64,000 nt of DNA from assembly GCA_011800155.1 (NCBI GenBank), contig CM022371.1, forward strand, positions 2,294,001 through 2,358,000, read 5' to 3'. Position 1 is the stretch's first letter; each line of letters opens with the position of its first letter. This document shows positions 22,812-33,766 of the stretch, one piece after another. Made by a program: the position numbers and the translations under genes. This DNA is from Flammulina velutipes. Its lineage: Eukaryota > Basidiomycota > Agaricomycetes > Agaricales > Physalacriaceae. The notes below the pieces were generated by a model that did no database searches, was not told where the DNA came from, and saw only the letters and a list, made by a program, of their open reading frames with translations.

Positions 22812-25758
22812 TTAATTTGCCTCATCGTCAGGCGGCAAAGACAATGTAAGGTCTAATTTTGCCGCGAGCCTTGTTACACTATCCTGAAGATTATGTATTC
22901 GCGCCTTCCTGGAAGAGAAGAGATGAAAATGTTAGCACCCTTTATCAGAACGTCAAAAATAACTTACTCTGTACTTGACCGCTGGCCGATCTCGAATGCC
23001 TGAGATACCCCGAGCGCTGATTCCTTTTGCGCGTGTTTAGCTTTCCATGCTCTCTCCTTCTCCAATAGAACCTTCAAGTCCGGCAGAATTCGGTCGTACT
23101 CGCGTTGCAGCTGTATCGTTATCAGCTCCTACTTCTTTGGCATGAGGAGGAACTTACCTGGGTAGTTCGGTGAACAAGTGAATCACCATCGTAGGAGCCA
23201 CTCCCGATGACTTCTTGCTTCATCCTCTTCAACTCATCGAACCACCTCGTTTCATCCTCGCTGAGTTCAGGCGACGCTTTATCGATCATGAACTGCAACA
23301 TTCGGTTCAGTCGCGCCATCAGATCGGTGTGCTGCTCTTGTGCGGTCTGAATTCGTGTCTGTAAATGCTGCTTCCCGGGCCCCTTCAGCTTCTCGACCCG
23401 AGAATACAAGACCCTCGCAGTAGTGCATAAGCGTTGTACTTCGCTCCGTTGTAGTTGGATCCGACTCTCCGTCTCCTGGTTCGCCAAGTATGTTTCGCGC
23501 GATTGATGTATAAATTGAGAAACCGTCATTGTGAAATAGCGTAGACTCTCTGGAGTGAGCATAAATTCCCCTTTGGCTGATTCTGGTAAGGATAGTTTGG
23601 GATTCGAAGGGAGGCCAGAGGGACGTGAAAGGATATCCGGCACAGTGAACGGTTCCGCAAGCAATGAGACATAGCTCGCTGGGCCTTCGATAGGTTTGAG
23701 CCATTTATTTTTGCCTTTAGAAGAAGGGTCTGGCGGTTCTTCAGTGGGAGGGAGACTTTCGGATCGTAAACGAGGGGAGTCAGCGCGAAGGACGAGGTTG
23801 AATGTTGTAACGCGCATAGCCGACGTTAGGATGAAGATGCTATACGTTAGGTAGACATTGTCTGGTATGGTCACGGCAATGACAGGGTTAGAGCACCTAT
23901 CGAGGATTAGCATCGAGTACTTAAGTCAAGAAAACACGACTCACTGCTTCTCGATAGAGAACGTAGATAGTATGGGCTGTACTGTGGTGAGAGTGCCTTT
24001 CTTTAACGCTGAAGTAAGGGCTCCAGACTCGTCATCTTTGAGGGCGATAGCCAAATTGTTCAAGACCGGTTCCAGGTGTAGGGCATGAACACCGAAGGCA
24101 TGGTAAACATACAATGTGTCGTCGTGGATTGGGTCGATGACAAAGACTGGGTAATTTGCCTGTAAAAGATCCAAGACCGGCGGCCGCTGTGAGGTGTCTG
24201 GGGAAGTCGATAGTAGTTGGGACACTATCCCGAGATCAATCGTCTCGTATACTGCCAGCATGGGTAGCTCTCGGGCAGATATCTAGTGACAGGTTTCAGT
24301 TGCGTCCATTGAAATGAGTGAATCATTCTTACCTTGCTATCCCATCTTGCTTCTACTTTTTCCACGTCAAGACACAAGTCTACTTTCCCATCCTGATAGA
24401 CCACCATCATGACACCTAGGTGCTCCGTCTCTGCGCCATCATCATCTGACGGATTGTCACCAAAAGCAAGATAAGTCAAATCTGTAGCTTCTCCTCCCTC
24501 GCTGCGATCCAATATTCGCGGCGAAGGTTGCAGCAAGAATGGGCCCTGTCGCATAGGAGATGCTTTGACGGTGGAAGGTGGATGCATGCGCACAGAGCTC
24601 GAGGAGGTGGGAAAGAGAGAGCCAGGAGGAAGCTGTTTGACTAAGGCAGAAACATATTTCTGCTGATAGTCATAGATAATACTGAGATTTTTAGATGCTG
24701 TCGAGGTATTTCCTTGAGCGAGAAGTTCTCGTTTGGCGGAGATAAAACACTCGAGAGAATGCACGTATGCCGAAGGAATTGAACTGAACCAAACTTTAGA
24801 CTTGGAATGAACAGAATGCAGGAAACTCACGCGTTTCGGGGCATGTAAGGGCATATCGAGTAAAGATCACCGGACTTCATGACAGCGTAGATGGTGAGAG
24901 GGCCCCAGTCTCCTCGACCTTTGCCAAGTGTGAAGGAAGCGGCCTCTCTTTCATCTGGGTCCTCATCGACAAACGACCGTCCAGCCTTCTTCTCTGGCAC
25001 AAAGGAGAGCACTTGCTGCGGGTCCTCAGCATCGACAGAAATGTCATACTCTCTTCGACGATTTGAGAATTTTGCAACGATAATAAAGGATTGAAGACCA
25101 ACCTCAGTTTGCCGTCAATAGTCAGAACTAGAAGTGTTGTTCCTGCGTCTCCCCAAGGATGCCAGTCTATCTTTGAAATAGGCGGTGACGCTGTCGATGC
25201 ATGGTGATATTGGCCGACCTGGATCGCTCTGAAGAGGGTTAGTCCTGTAAGCTTAGAATGAAATAAAGGACATACTTGCAGTCCAGTGTATCTGGTACAA
25301 GACGTGAAAATCCAGCGCGGGGTAGGACGATAACCGCGACTTGGAATGCGCCTGCGACAGCCAATAGTTTACCATTCGGGTTGAGAGCAATTTGGTGAAT
25401 GTCGAATTGGACGTTGGGAACATGAAGTGTCTGATGAACATGTTAACAGCCACATTTGCAGGACGCGTCCATAGCGCACCTTGTACTGTTTCTGCGTGCT
25501 GTGGTTGATCTTCGTGTCACCAAGGTGTGTTATCCTGATCTCTTTGCCAGCAGCGACGATGAGGTCCGAGTCGCGCAGGACCATGACCTGCCTCCTGCCC
25601 GACGGTGCTGGACCATCCTCCATCGTTGGATGGACGTCCTTGAAGTTGGGCAGCGTGCTCGTCGACAGTTCCAGCCAGCTCTTCTCTTTGGAGGACAACG
25701 GTCCAGAAAATGACTTTGGAAGGGAGAATATTGGGTGCGCCTCCAGGGTGCTCGACAT
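22812..25758 (-). CDS. NUP82: Nucleoporin Nup82/Nup88 homologue
   Basis: This is a structural nucleoporin of the cytoplasmic mRNA-export platform of the nuclear pore. The ATG at 25758 opens [17 protein letters not shown] seven-bladed beta-propeller makes the N-terminal two thirds ([91 protein letters not shown] blades). The last 250 residues are coiled coil ([37 protein letters not shown]), as in Nup82 where they bind Nup159 and Nsp1. The stop is at 22812-22814. It lies only 84 bp from the divergent PRE10 start. Confidence 0.87.
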
Positions 25759-25842
25759 GGCGAAATAAGACAAGTCCTTTTTCCCACGCTGCCTGACGCG
25801 TATACTGATTGCGCGTCCCGTCCGACTCTACCAAATACCACC
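25759..25842. promoter_or_regulatory. Compact 84-bp divergent promoter NUP82/PRE10
   Basis: The two start codons are 84 bp apart, so promoter elements of both genes must overlap or lie in transcribed sequence. An ACGCGT hexamer is at 25796-25801, and the same hexamer occurs twice in the RPN12/PRE3 promoter. Confidence 0.6.
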
Positions 25843-26882
25843 ATGACATCCATCGGCACCGGCTACGATCTCTCTGCGAGCACATACTCTCCCGATGGCA
25901 GGATATTTCAGGTCTTTCTCGCTGTTTACATCGATGAGCTCTTACTGAAAGCTATCTAATAGGTCGAATATGCCAACAAGGCTGTCGAGAACTCTGGGTA
26001 CATCCTTCGCATACCAAGTCAAGCCATCGCTCATGTCTCTGTAGGACTGCAATAGGACTGCGCGTCAAGGATGGGATCGTCATTGCTGTTGAAAAGCTTG
26101 TGCATTCAAAGCTACTCGTGCCGGGCGCAAATAGACGGATACAGACTGTAGACAGGCATGTTGGACTAGTGCGTACCCTATGGCTCTATATGGCGCTGTT
26201 GACCGAGCTTTACATAGGCAACTGCTGGTCTCCTAGCGGATGGCCGACACATTGGAAATCGCGCGCGGGACGAATCTTCAGGCTATCGAGAAACTTATCG
26301 CGCATCCCCGCCACTCAAGGTACAATTACGCGCTCCATGCCTTGCAGCCAATTCTTACCATCACTCAGACCTTGGCAGATCGACTGGGACTGTATGTCCA
26401 GGCATATACGCTCTACTCTTCCGTTCGTCCGTTTGGAATCAGCACCATCCTCGGCTCTGTAGAGAACGGCGTACCACAACTTTATGTCATTGAACCTAGC
26501 GGTGTCTTCTTCGTGAGTGCACTTCCATGTACGTCGAGCGAGTATTCTCATATACTTTCTTAGGGCTACCATGGCGCCGCCGTTGGCAAAGGCCGTCAGT
26601 TGGCCAAGACCGAACTGGAGAAACTCCCTTTGGCAACGATGTCGACGCGAGAGGCGGTCAAGGAGGCTGCGCGAATGTGAGTTTTTTTCTAAATTTATAT
26701 GTGCTTCCAACTTATGGTGGTCCAGCATCTATCTTGTTCACGACGATGCGAAGGAAAAGGAATTCGAGCTCGAGATGTCATGGATCGGTGACGAGACCAA
26801 AGGACTCCATCAGCCAGTTCCCCAGGATCTCTTTGACGAAGCCCAGCAAGCAGCGAAGGATGCCCTTACGACGTTCGAATAA
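25843..26882 (+). CDS. PRE10: 20S proteasome subunit alpha7 (Pre10/PSMA3)
   Basis: This is one of the seven alpha-ring subunits of the 20S proteasome. The ATG at 25843 opens the alpha signature [19 protein letters not shown], with [13 protein letters not shown] formed across the first intron. Next come [19 protein letters not shown] and [20 protein letters not shown]. The fragment [13 protein letters not shown] and the [19 protein letters not shown] stretch identify alpha7 rather than other alpha subunits. The C terminus has the acidic, Glu-rich [15 protein letters not shown] typical of alpha7. Eight exons are joined. It ends 75 bp from the convergent RPN12 stop. Confidence 0.95.
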
Positions 26883-26957
26883 ATGCATATTTGGGATTGT
26901 AATGTATTCTAGCCTCAAACTTCACGCCATGAAAACAAACATAAAACTGGTATTGAA

Positions 26958-28001
26958 CTATACAATCTGCTCCAATTCTCGTGCGTAGAGAAGAGACGCG
27001 GCAATCAGCTTCTCCTTTGGTATTTCCTTCTTCTCGTCGTCCTTGTTGCGAGCAAAGAATATAACGCCACCAGTGAGATCTATTTGCCAACCTCTCTAAA
27101 CGCATGGTCAGTTACATTACTTGCACGACGGATGAATCAAACCTTTTGGGCGAATGTTAATAAATCAGATTGAGAGTTGAAGAAGAGGAGTAGTGCAGCA
27201 TCCTTTAATGGTAGGCTGTTGTACGCAGCCTCTTCGCAACTTGCTATCTCATTGCTAAGGATATCAATTAGACAGTGAGCAAAAAGTAGGAGAATTCCGC
27301 ATACCGAATAGTGCCAATCAAGCTGTCGATAAAGTACTTGTATTCCTCTGCCGGTGCTTCAGCTCTAGCGTTCCATACCTTGCTGTAGCTGCCCTCCATG
27401 AGCCATCGTTCGAGATTAACAGGGTGCGCGATGTATGGGTTGTCGGCAAATGCATCTGCAGCTATGGGCAAGCTCTCGAGTGTCGTATGGAAGTCGGCTA
27501 TGCGGTTTTGTGTGAGCAGACGGATGAGGTTGAGCCCGCGGATGGGATATTCGCGTTTAGAAGGGGGAAGCGAAGTGCTTTGGGTGAGTTGTAAGTGTCG
27601 AATTTGAAGATGAGTAGATGTAGCTTACCTATAGTCGGTGTAGAAAGACAGTAATTGGGAGAAATATCGGTCAAAGGACGCTTCATCGCGCGACCGAATG
27701 CTCCAGATTGCACCAATTTCGAGAATGTCGCCTGTTCACGGAGTTGTTATTGTGTGGTGCTGAAATATAAGGAGAGCACTGACGAGCGATGAGAAGGTCG
27801 TCTAGATTCGGATTTCCTTGTGGTATGAGCAGCCCCGCTTCAATCAAGCCAATCTATACTTCGAGTTAGACGGTGACATGCTGGTGAGTAGCCACGCACC
27901 TTGAGTTGCGAGAGAAGAGCGCCGGATTTCTTGAGATCGCACGGCGTAGCATTGAAGGAACGCTGGAGGTCGTTGTAGAGCTTGACTAGCGGATTTGACA
28001 T
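26958..28001 (-). CDS. RPN12: 26S proteasome regulatory subunit Rpn12 (PSMD8)
   Basis: This is a PCI/CSN8-type lid subunit of the 19S regulatory particle, the last one added in lid assembly. The ATG at 28001 opens [20 protein letters not shown]. It is followed by helices with [20 protein letters not shown] and [14 protein letters not shown] (the region conserved in Rpn12/PSMD8). The winged-helix part follows ([39 protein letters not shown]). The C-terminal end reads YARELEQIV. The stop is at 26958-26960. It shares a 100-bp promoter with PRE3 and is convergent with PRE10, so three proteasome genes sit side by side. Confidence 0.94.
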
Positions 28002-28101
28002 TGTGGTCGTCGTTGATGGCCAACTTTGAAATGGACGACGCGTGTGCACTCGACGCGTCAGCTTCCAAATCCGGACACATTTCTTTCCCTTCGACTTCAT
28101 C
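28002..28101. promoter_or_regulatory. 100-bp bidirectional promoter RPN12/PRE3 with two ACGCGT sites
   Basis: Two proteasome genes diverge from this segment. ACGCGT occurs at 28038-28043 and 28053-28058, 15 bp apart. The ascomycete proteasome control element GGTGGCAAA is not present. A common factor acting on ACGCGT would give joint control, which is inference. Confidence 0.6.
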
Positions 28102-29075
28102 ATGGACAGACTTATGGGCGTCGATATGCAGCAGCTCAAGGCCGGCGAGGTCAATCTTGGGGTACGTCGTCGCTGTCGACAACGACGAGCAGAGTCTGAC
28201 CGCGTCGCAGACCTCAATTATGGCCGTACAGTTTGAAGGCGGCGTCGTCATTGGCGCAGACTCTCGCACAACGACGGGAAGCTATATTGTGCGTATCCCC
28301 TGCCAGGAATCTCCAATCCCCTCTCATCGCTGTCCAGGCCAACCGTGTCACCGATAAACTCACGCACGTCCACGACCGTGTATACTGTTGTCGATCAGGC
28401 TCTGCAGCCGACACGCAAGCCGTCGCAGACATCGTGCATTACTATCTGCAGATGTATAGGTAAGTCTTCTTATCGATCTTGCCTGTTGTCTTTGAATAAT
28501 GGCTGGTTAGTCAAACCTCCGGCGCGCCGCCTAGCGTGTACACTGCAGCCGCACTCTTCCAAAAACTCTGCTATGAGAACAAGGATGGCCTGAGTGCTGG
28601 TATTATCGTTGCAGGATGGGACAAGGAAACGGGCCCTAGCGTCTACAACATTCCCCTTGGTGGTGGAATGTTCCGTCAACCATGGGCCATTGGAGGTATG
28701 TCCACACAACCTGCCGCCATCTCTAACTCATGCTCTATCAGGTTCTGGTTCAACTTATGTGTACGGTTATTGCGATGCTACATATAAGGAAGGTTGGGGT
28801 CGCGATCAGACTGTCGAGTTTGTCAAGAACAGTATGTTCGTCTCATAGTCCATCCTTCACTCTGTTCACCGCTCTCTGTAGCTCTATCATTGGCAATGTC
28901 TCGCGATGGCTCCTCAGGTGGTGTCATTCGCATGTGTGTAATCACTGAGGATAAAGTCGAGAGACTGTTTGTTCCAGGAGACGAACTGCCCAAGTTCTGG
29001 GAAGGTCGTGAAGTCTTAGGTGCATCACCGGCAAAGAAGGTAGACGATGTTGCACCCATGGTTATAGAAACATGA
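28102..29075 (+). CDS. PRE3: 20S proteasome subunit beta1 (Pre3/PSMB6), caspase-like activity
   Basis: This is the catalytic beta subunit that cleaves after acidic residues. The ATG at 28102 opens a short propeptide ending EVNLG. The mature protein starts with the catalytic threonine in [20 protein letters not shown], and the exon 1/2 junction falls exactly at the Gly-Thr cleavage site. Catalytic Asp17 lies in [12 protein letters not shown], and Lys33 lies in [20 protein letters not shown] after the next intron. [33 protein letters not shown] and [17 protein letters not shown] identify beta1. The tail after [19 protein letters not shown] is somewhat longer than in yeast. It ends 25 bp from the convergent gene at 29101. 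Confidence 0.95.
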
Positions 29076-29100
29076 TTATCATTCATCCAATACTGTACTT

Positions 29101-30572
29101 TTACTCAAACATATCCATTGAACGGTATTTCTGTTTGAGCAACCACTTGTCGTTCGCCTCCGTCCAGTCCGCCCCTTCGAACATCCGTATACGCCAAAGC
29201 GCAATGGCCGTAGGTGCAGAATCACCTCGAACAATAGACTCTCCACTTGAGAAGAGGACGAAGGCATGACTAGCCTTATTATCTTCCTTGGCTCTCGAAA
29301 ATTCAGACCTTGCTTTAGGAGTTGTCGGCAGTTGTTGGCGGGTCTTGCGTTCTATCGCCAGAATACGTGTAAGAAGCTCATGTAAAGCTGCGCGCTGCGT
29401 CCGGGCAGGAAACATTGTGCTTCCGTTGTAAAATGGGATACGCTCCTCTGCCAGCGGTCCCGGGCTTTGTGGCACATGTTTAGACGAGAGAAGCAATGCT
29501 GATAAGGGTAGATCTGGTCGTATACGAGGCGTGGTTTCCTCAGTTTCCAAAGGCAGTGGAGACATGGATCCTTTTGGCCGTTCCTTCGTCACTACGTCTC
29601 GGTTGACTGGAGGGACCACTAGCACCGCGATGGCATTCTCGAAAGGAACTTCTCCGGTTTCTTGGATGGATTTAAATTCTTGGCGCGTTAAACGCCGCAG
29701 AATTGAAGGTGGCGCGTGAGAGCCGCGCCAGCGTTCCATTCGATCGGCTAAAAGTTCCAGCTCCTGTAAGACGCGTACACGGAGGAGATGGTCAATTTGG
29801 TCAACAATGACTTCCTTATTGACCACAGCGCGGTTGCCGAGTTTGAAAATTGTTACTAGGGTTTTAATGAATGAGTAGAGCAAATGAATCCACAGAGTAG
29901 ACTGACATTCAAGATGCTGCTTGAGCGCATCCTTCCAGCACACGATATGCACGGATTTGGTCGTTCGTCTGGTCTTGTATTTGGAGTGCTCAATGCCATC
30001 TGGGACGAGCAAAGCGATCATGCCTGGGTATTTACTGGCTAGCGAGGAAGGCATTCGTGCCATACCCAACCGTATTAGAAAGTCTGAGCATACTGTCAAT
30101 GGCGGACAAGCAGACGAAAGCAAGGCGTACCGGAAGGAATATGTCTACTGGTGAATCCACATAGGCGCAAGGGAGACGCCAGCATACGGACTAGCTAGAA
30201 TCTCACTCTGAGGATCTACTAGAGTGTGACAGAGGCGGACATACGATATGGACTGGACCACCACTGGCGCTCCTCCGAGGTCATTTCGCGCGGCGCGTCT
30301 GTGCAGCCTCGGGCCGCTTTCGCGTCTTTTCGCAGGCTGACCTTGGGCGGAAGGCGTTTGTGTCGTCGGTAAGCATACGAATTGGAAATTGGATTGTCTG
30401 GCTGCAGTAGTACAGAACGCGAGTAGTTTCCTGCATCGAAGGACGGTAACGGTGGTACGGGCTGGTGAAGCGACGGCGGCTTTCGTTTCCTTGTATTTGT
30501 GCCCGTATAGCTGACCTTTGAGAGTGGTTGTTGTGCGAGCTTTTGGAGTAGTCGTGGTAAGAGGCGAGGCAT
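29101..30572 (-). CDS. Conserved fungal protein of unknown function with mitochondrial-type presequence
   Basis: I do not recognise a named family. The ATG at 30572 opens MPRLLPRLLQKLAQQPLSKV, a basic amphipathic N terminus typical of mitochondrial import signals. Exon 1 continues to MTSEERQWWSSPY, spliced to LRMLASPLRLC and, after another intron, DFLIRLGMARMPSS. The remainder is soluble and carries LVPDGIEHSKYK, LLRVRVLQELELLADRMERW, a Pro-rich section, then PFYNGSTMFPARTQRAALHE and PTAIALWRIRMFEGADW. No catalytic motif is evident. The ordered blocks look conserved rather than random, so it is a real gene. The alternative 155-aa frame over exon 1 was set aside. Confidence 0.7.
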
Positions 30573-30714
30573 GGACGGACCGATCAAATACAAGTTGATT
30601 CTTTACGAGCATGTAATCCCACTCAAATTCCTATCAGCTGCCTATCAGTCACGCATGGTAAACCTAAGTCTCTGGAGCAAGTCAAAGAGGCCCAAGGTTA
30701 ACATTGATTCGGCC

Positions 30715-32271
30715 ATGATAGAGCACAGACATCCCTCAGAGCCTGTCACCGTCGTCGTCGTCGGCTGCGGCCAGCGAGGCCAGGTCTGTCTGCTCACTGT
30801 CTGCCACGACATCGCTCACGCCGTTCTCTAGACATACGCTGAATATGCCCTGCAGAATCCAAATCACTGCAAGATTGTAGCCATCGCAGAGCCCCGGCCA
30901 GAGACGCAAAAGGGCTTTGCTAAAGCTTTCTCTGTCGACAACACCCTCATCTTCCAGACATGGAGAGACCTCCTTGCTGCCTCTGCTGAGACTATCAACA
31001 CCGTCGGACGACGCCTGGCAGATGCTGTGATCATCGCCGTGCAAGACCAGATGCATACTGAGGTCGCCGTTGCATTTGCAGAGCAAGGCTACCACATCCT
31101 CTGCGAGAAACCCATGGCTACCTCTCTCATGGACTGCATCAGGATTCAGAATGCGGTCAACAAGGCCGGAATTATCTTTGGCTTGGGACATGGTTTGTAT
31201 CGTCTTTCTCCACCTTTTCCCTTTGACTAATTCCTGATAGTCATGCGCTACTCTCCCTACAGCAGGGAAATAACCGAAATCGTTCAGTCGGGTCGTCTCG
31301 GTCGTCTCATAAATCTGGTGCAAATCGAGCCTGTTGGCTACTATCACTTTGCCCACTCGTATGTACGGGGAAACTGGGCCAAGGAGGCAGCTAGCTCGTT
31401 CTCTCTATTGACCAAGAGTTGCCAGTGAGTATCTCAGAGTCTTTCTCTATCACAATCATTATTCTGACGATTGGCCAGTGATATCGATATCATTTGTCAC
31501 TGGTTATCCCCCGCCACCCCTGCACGCGTCACATCCTTTGGATCACTGCAACACTTCCGCCAGGCAGATAAGCCTAAAGAGGCGGGTTCAGCAGATCGAT
31601 GTCTTGACTGTCCTGTCGAGAAAAAGTGTCCGTACAGTGCGAAGACTAGTGCGTAGTGTTTCGAACGATGCTGTTGTATCTTCTGATTCGTCGTTACAGT
31701 TTACCTAGATCCTGTCTCCAAAGGCCACACTCGCTGGCCATCCAGTGTCCTAGTTGACGGTATACCGGACATCGAAAATATCACTGAGGCCCTACGGAAG
31801 GGTCCGTACGGAAAATGCGTCTACGAGAGCGACAACGACGTTTGCGACAATCAGGTCGTCAATCTGCAATTCTCTGACGGAAGCACAGCGTCTTTCACTA
31901 TGGTGGCGTTCACTTCCTTGATATGCGACCGCCAACTCCGTATGCACTTTACCCATGGCGAAATCGTGGGGAACATGGTCGACTACACCGTAACGGACTT
32001 TACGACGCGGAAAAGTGAAGTTTTCCATCCCAAGAACGAGGGAGGCCACGGGGGCGGTGACATGGGGTTAATGAGGACATTCGTCGAGGCTGTTCGCTCC
32101 GGTGACCAGAGCCTGTTGCGGACAGACATTGAGGAGATAGTTCAAAGCCATTTGACAGTTTTCGCTGCGGAGGCTAGTCGCAAAGAGGGGCGTGTCATTG
32201 AGCTGGCAGAGTTTGAACGTTTGGCCAGGTCGGAGGTTGAGCAACTTCAAGCGAAAGAGACCACGAAGTGA
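30715..32271 (+). CDS. Gfo/Idh/MocA-family NAD(P)-dependent oxidoreductase with Cys-rich insert
   Basis: This is a two-domain sugar or inositol dehydrogenase-like protein. The ATG at 30715 opens MIEHRHPSEPVTVVVVGCGQ. The Rossmann motif VVVGCGQRGQ continues over an intron to TYAEYALQNP. The family EKP motif is ILCEKPMATSLMDC, whose lysine is the usual catalytic or coenzyme-contact residue. The C-terminal domain starts with VMRYSPYSREI and contains SLLTKSCHDIDIICHWL with the expected HD pair. A cluster CLDCPVEKKCPYSAK could bind a metal and is known from one subgroup of these proteins. The end reads LQAKETTK. The substrate is unknown. Confidence 0.88.
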
Positions 32272-32551
32272 CTGGGGAGCGGTGGGACTCTAACTGTATC
32301 TCCTTGTATTTTGTGAGCTTTGTACTTACTGTCTGATTGTTTGTAGTTTACACCTTGTTGAGCACTGTATAGATGGCGCCCTGAATTTACCTACTAGCTG
32401 TGGCTCTAGTGCGCATACGCAGTACGTGCATATTGTGCGCTGTCCCACAAAATGTATTCCCCTGATCAGCGCAGCACCCGTTCCGATGCTTGTCAGCGCT
32501 ACTTAAAAGGTATGCCTGGAGGTCTCAAGGTTGTCTTAGAGCACCTTCAAG

Positions 32552-33553
32552 ATGGACAATTCAACTGACGAAAAACTACTCACGCTCTCAGATGGGAGAA
32601 CCCTCGCCTACGCCGCCAACGGAAATCCATCCAGTCCCATCGTCATCATAAACTTCCACGGGGCTCTAGGGGTTGGACGCGCAACTCGACTCATTCCCGT
32701 AATCAAAGAATACGGGGCGCACTACATCGCGCCCACGCTCCCTGGCTGGGGAAACTCTACCATTCGTCCACGCCACACATCATACGCGGCGAACCTGCTC
32801 ACCAGCATCACGGAGCTCGTTAATCACGTCCACCCGAACCAAGATGGCATACGCCTCTACGTCGCCGGGGGCTCCTTTGGTACCGTTCCCGCCCAGATGC
32901 TGTACGGGGCTTCCTTCGACGCTTTCCCCCTTGGTCGCAAGATCGTGGGATGCCTCATCATAGCGCCCTTCTCCCCCTCCCGGTGGCACAAAGACCACGC
33001 TAAATCCATGATATGGCAAAACTACATCTCGGTTGGCCCGCCCGCCTACTATGTGCCCTTCCGCATCCTTCCCACCATCATCGCCAAACTGATCAAGTAC
33101 AAACTCTCAACTGTCGAGGCCACGGAAAAGTTTATTCGAGAAGAGTTGTTCGATAAAGCGAAGGACGAAGAGAAGGCGGCGTTCGCCAGGTGGAAGGAGG
33201 TCGAAGGTCGGGCGGATGGGGAGCTAGAAAAGGAGTTGGCGGAGAATTCTATTGCGAGTATCCAGAAGACGACTGCAGGGTTTATCGAAATTGCGGACGT
33301 GATACATGAGGATTGGGGATTCCGACCTGACCAGCTGGACGAGGAACATATAATACGGCGACCCATCTTGATCGTTCCCTCAACAGAGGATGATCTTGGC
33401 CCAGACATGGCAAAGTGGTTGGAAGCGAAGTATCGTAATTCTAAGCTGAGATGGATCCAAGGGGGACACATAGCGGCGATTTATGAGAGCGGGAGCATTT
33501 GGAGAGAGTTTTTGGAGACTGGGGAAAGTCAATACGTACCAGGTTCTGCATGA
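32552..33553 (+). CDS. Alpha/beta-hydrolase fold protein, intronless
   Basis: This is a single-exon 333-aa protein. Strand 3 and the oxyanion region read VIINFHGALGVGRATRL. The nucleophile elbow is VAGGSFGTVPAQ (GxSxG), with the serine near residue 112. The predicted acid lies in ILIVPSTEDDLGPDM and the histidine in LRWIQGGHIAAIYE. A helical cap of about 90 residues (FIREELFDKAKDEEKAAFAR) lies between. These match hydrolases of the epoxide hydrolase or ester hydrolase type. No signal peptide is seen, and the substrate is unknown. Being intronless is unusual among its neighbours. Confidence 0.85.
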   Translation: MDNSTDEKLLTLSDGRTLAYAANGNPSSPIVIINFHGALGVGRATRLIPVIKEYGAHYIAPTLPGWGNSTIRPRHTSYAANLLTSITELVNHVHPNQDGIRLYVAGGSFGTVPAQMLYGASFDAFPLGRKIVGCLIIAPFSPSRWHKDHAKSMIWQNYISVGPPAYYVPFRILPTIIAKLIKYKLSTVEATEKFIREELFDKAKDEEKAAFARWKEVEGRADGELEKELAENSIASIQKTTAGFIEIADVIHEDWGFRPDQLDEEHIIRRPILIVPSTEDDLGPDMAKWLEAKYRNSKLRWIQGGHIAAIYESGSIWREFLETGESQYVPGSA

Positions 33554-33766
33554 AATTACTATGTGGCGCATGCATGTCTTCCGGGCTATCCAAGTCAACA
33601 AATCGATATGAATAAACTGAACAAATCGATCGGTATGTAACACGAACAACAAAAGGCGAGGTGATATGTACAAAGCAAAGGATGCGAAGCGGAACAAGAT
33701 AAGGTATCGGGCACAAAACGAAAGAGAGGGTTATGAAAACGTTAGTAATAAATAGAAGCATAATGG

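Noticed and set aside
30145..30612. 155-aa minus-strand frame over exon 1 of the gene at 29101-30572
   Set aside because: The overlapping frame starting MPRLLPRLLQKL splices in phase to the rest of the protein, and this one does not.
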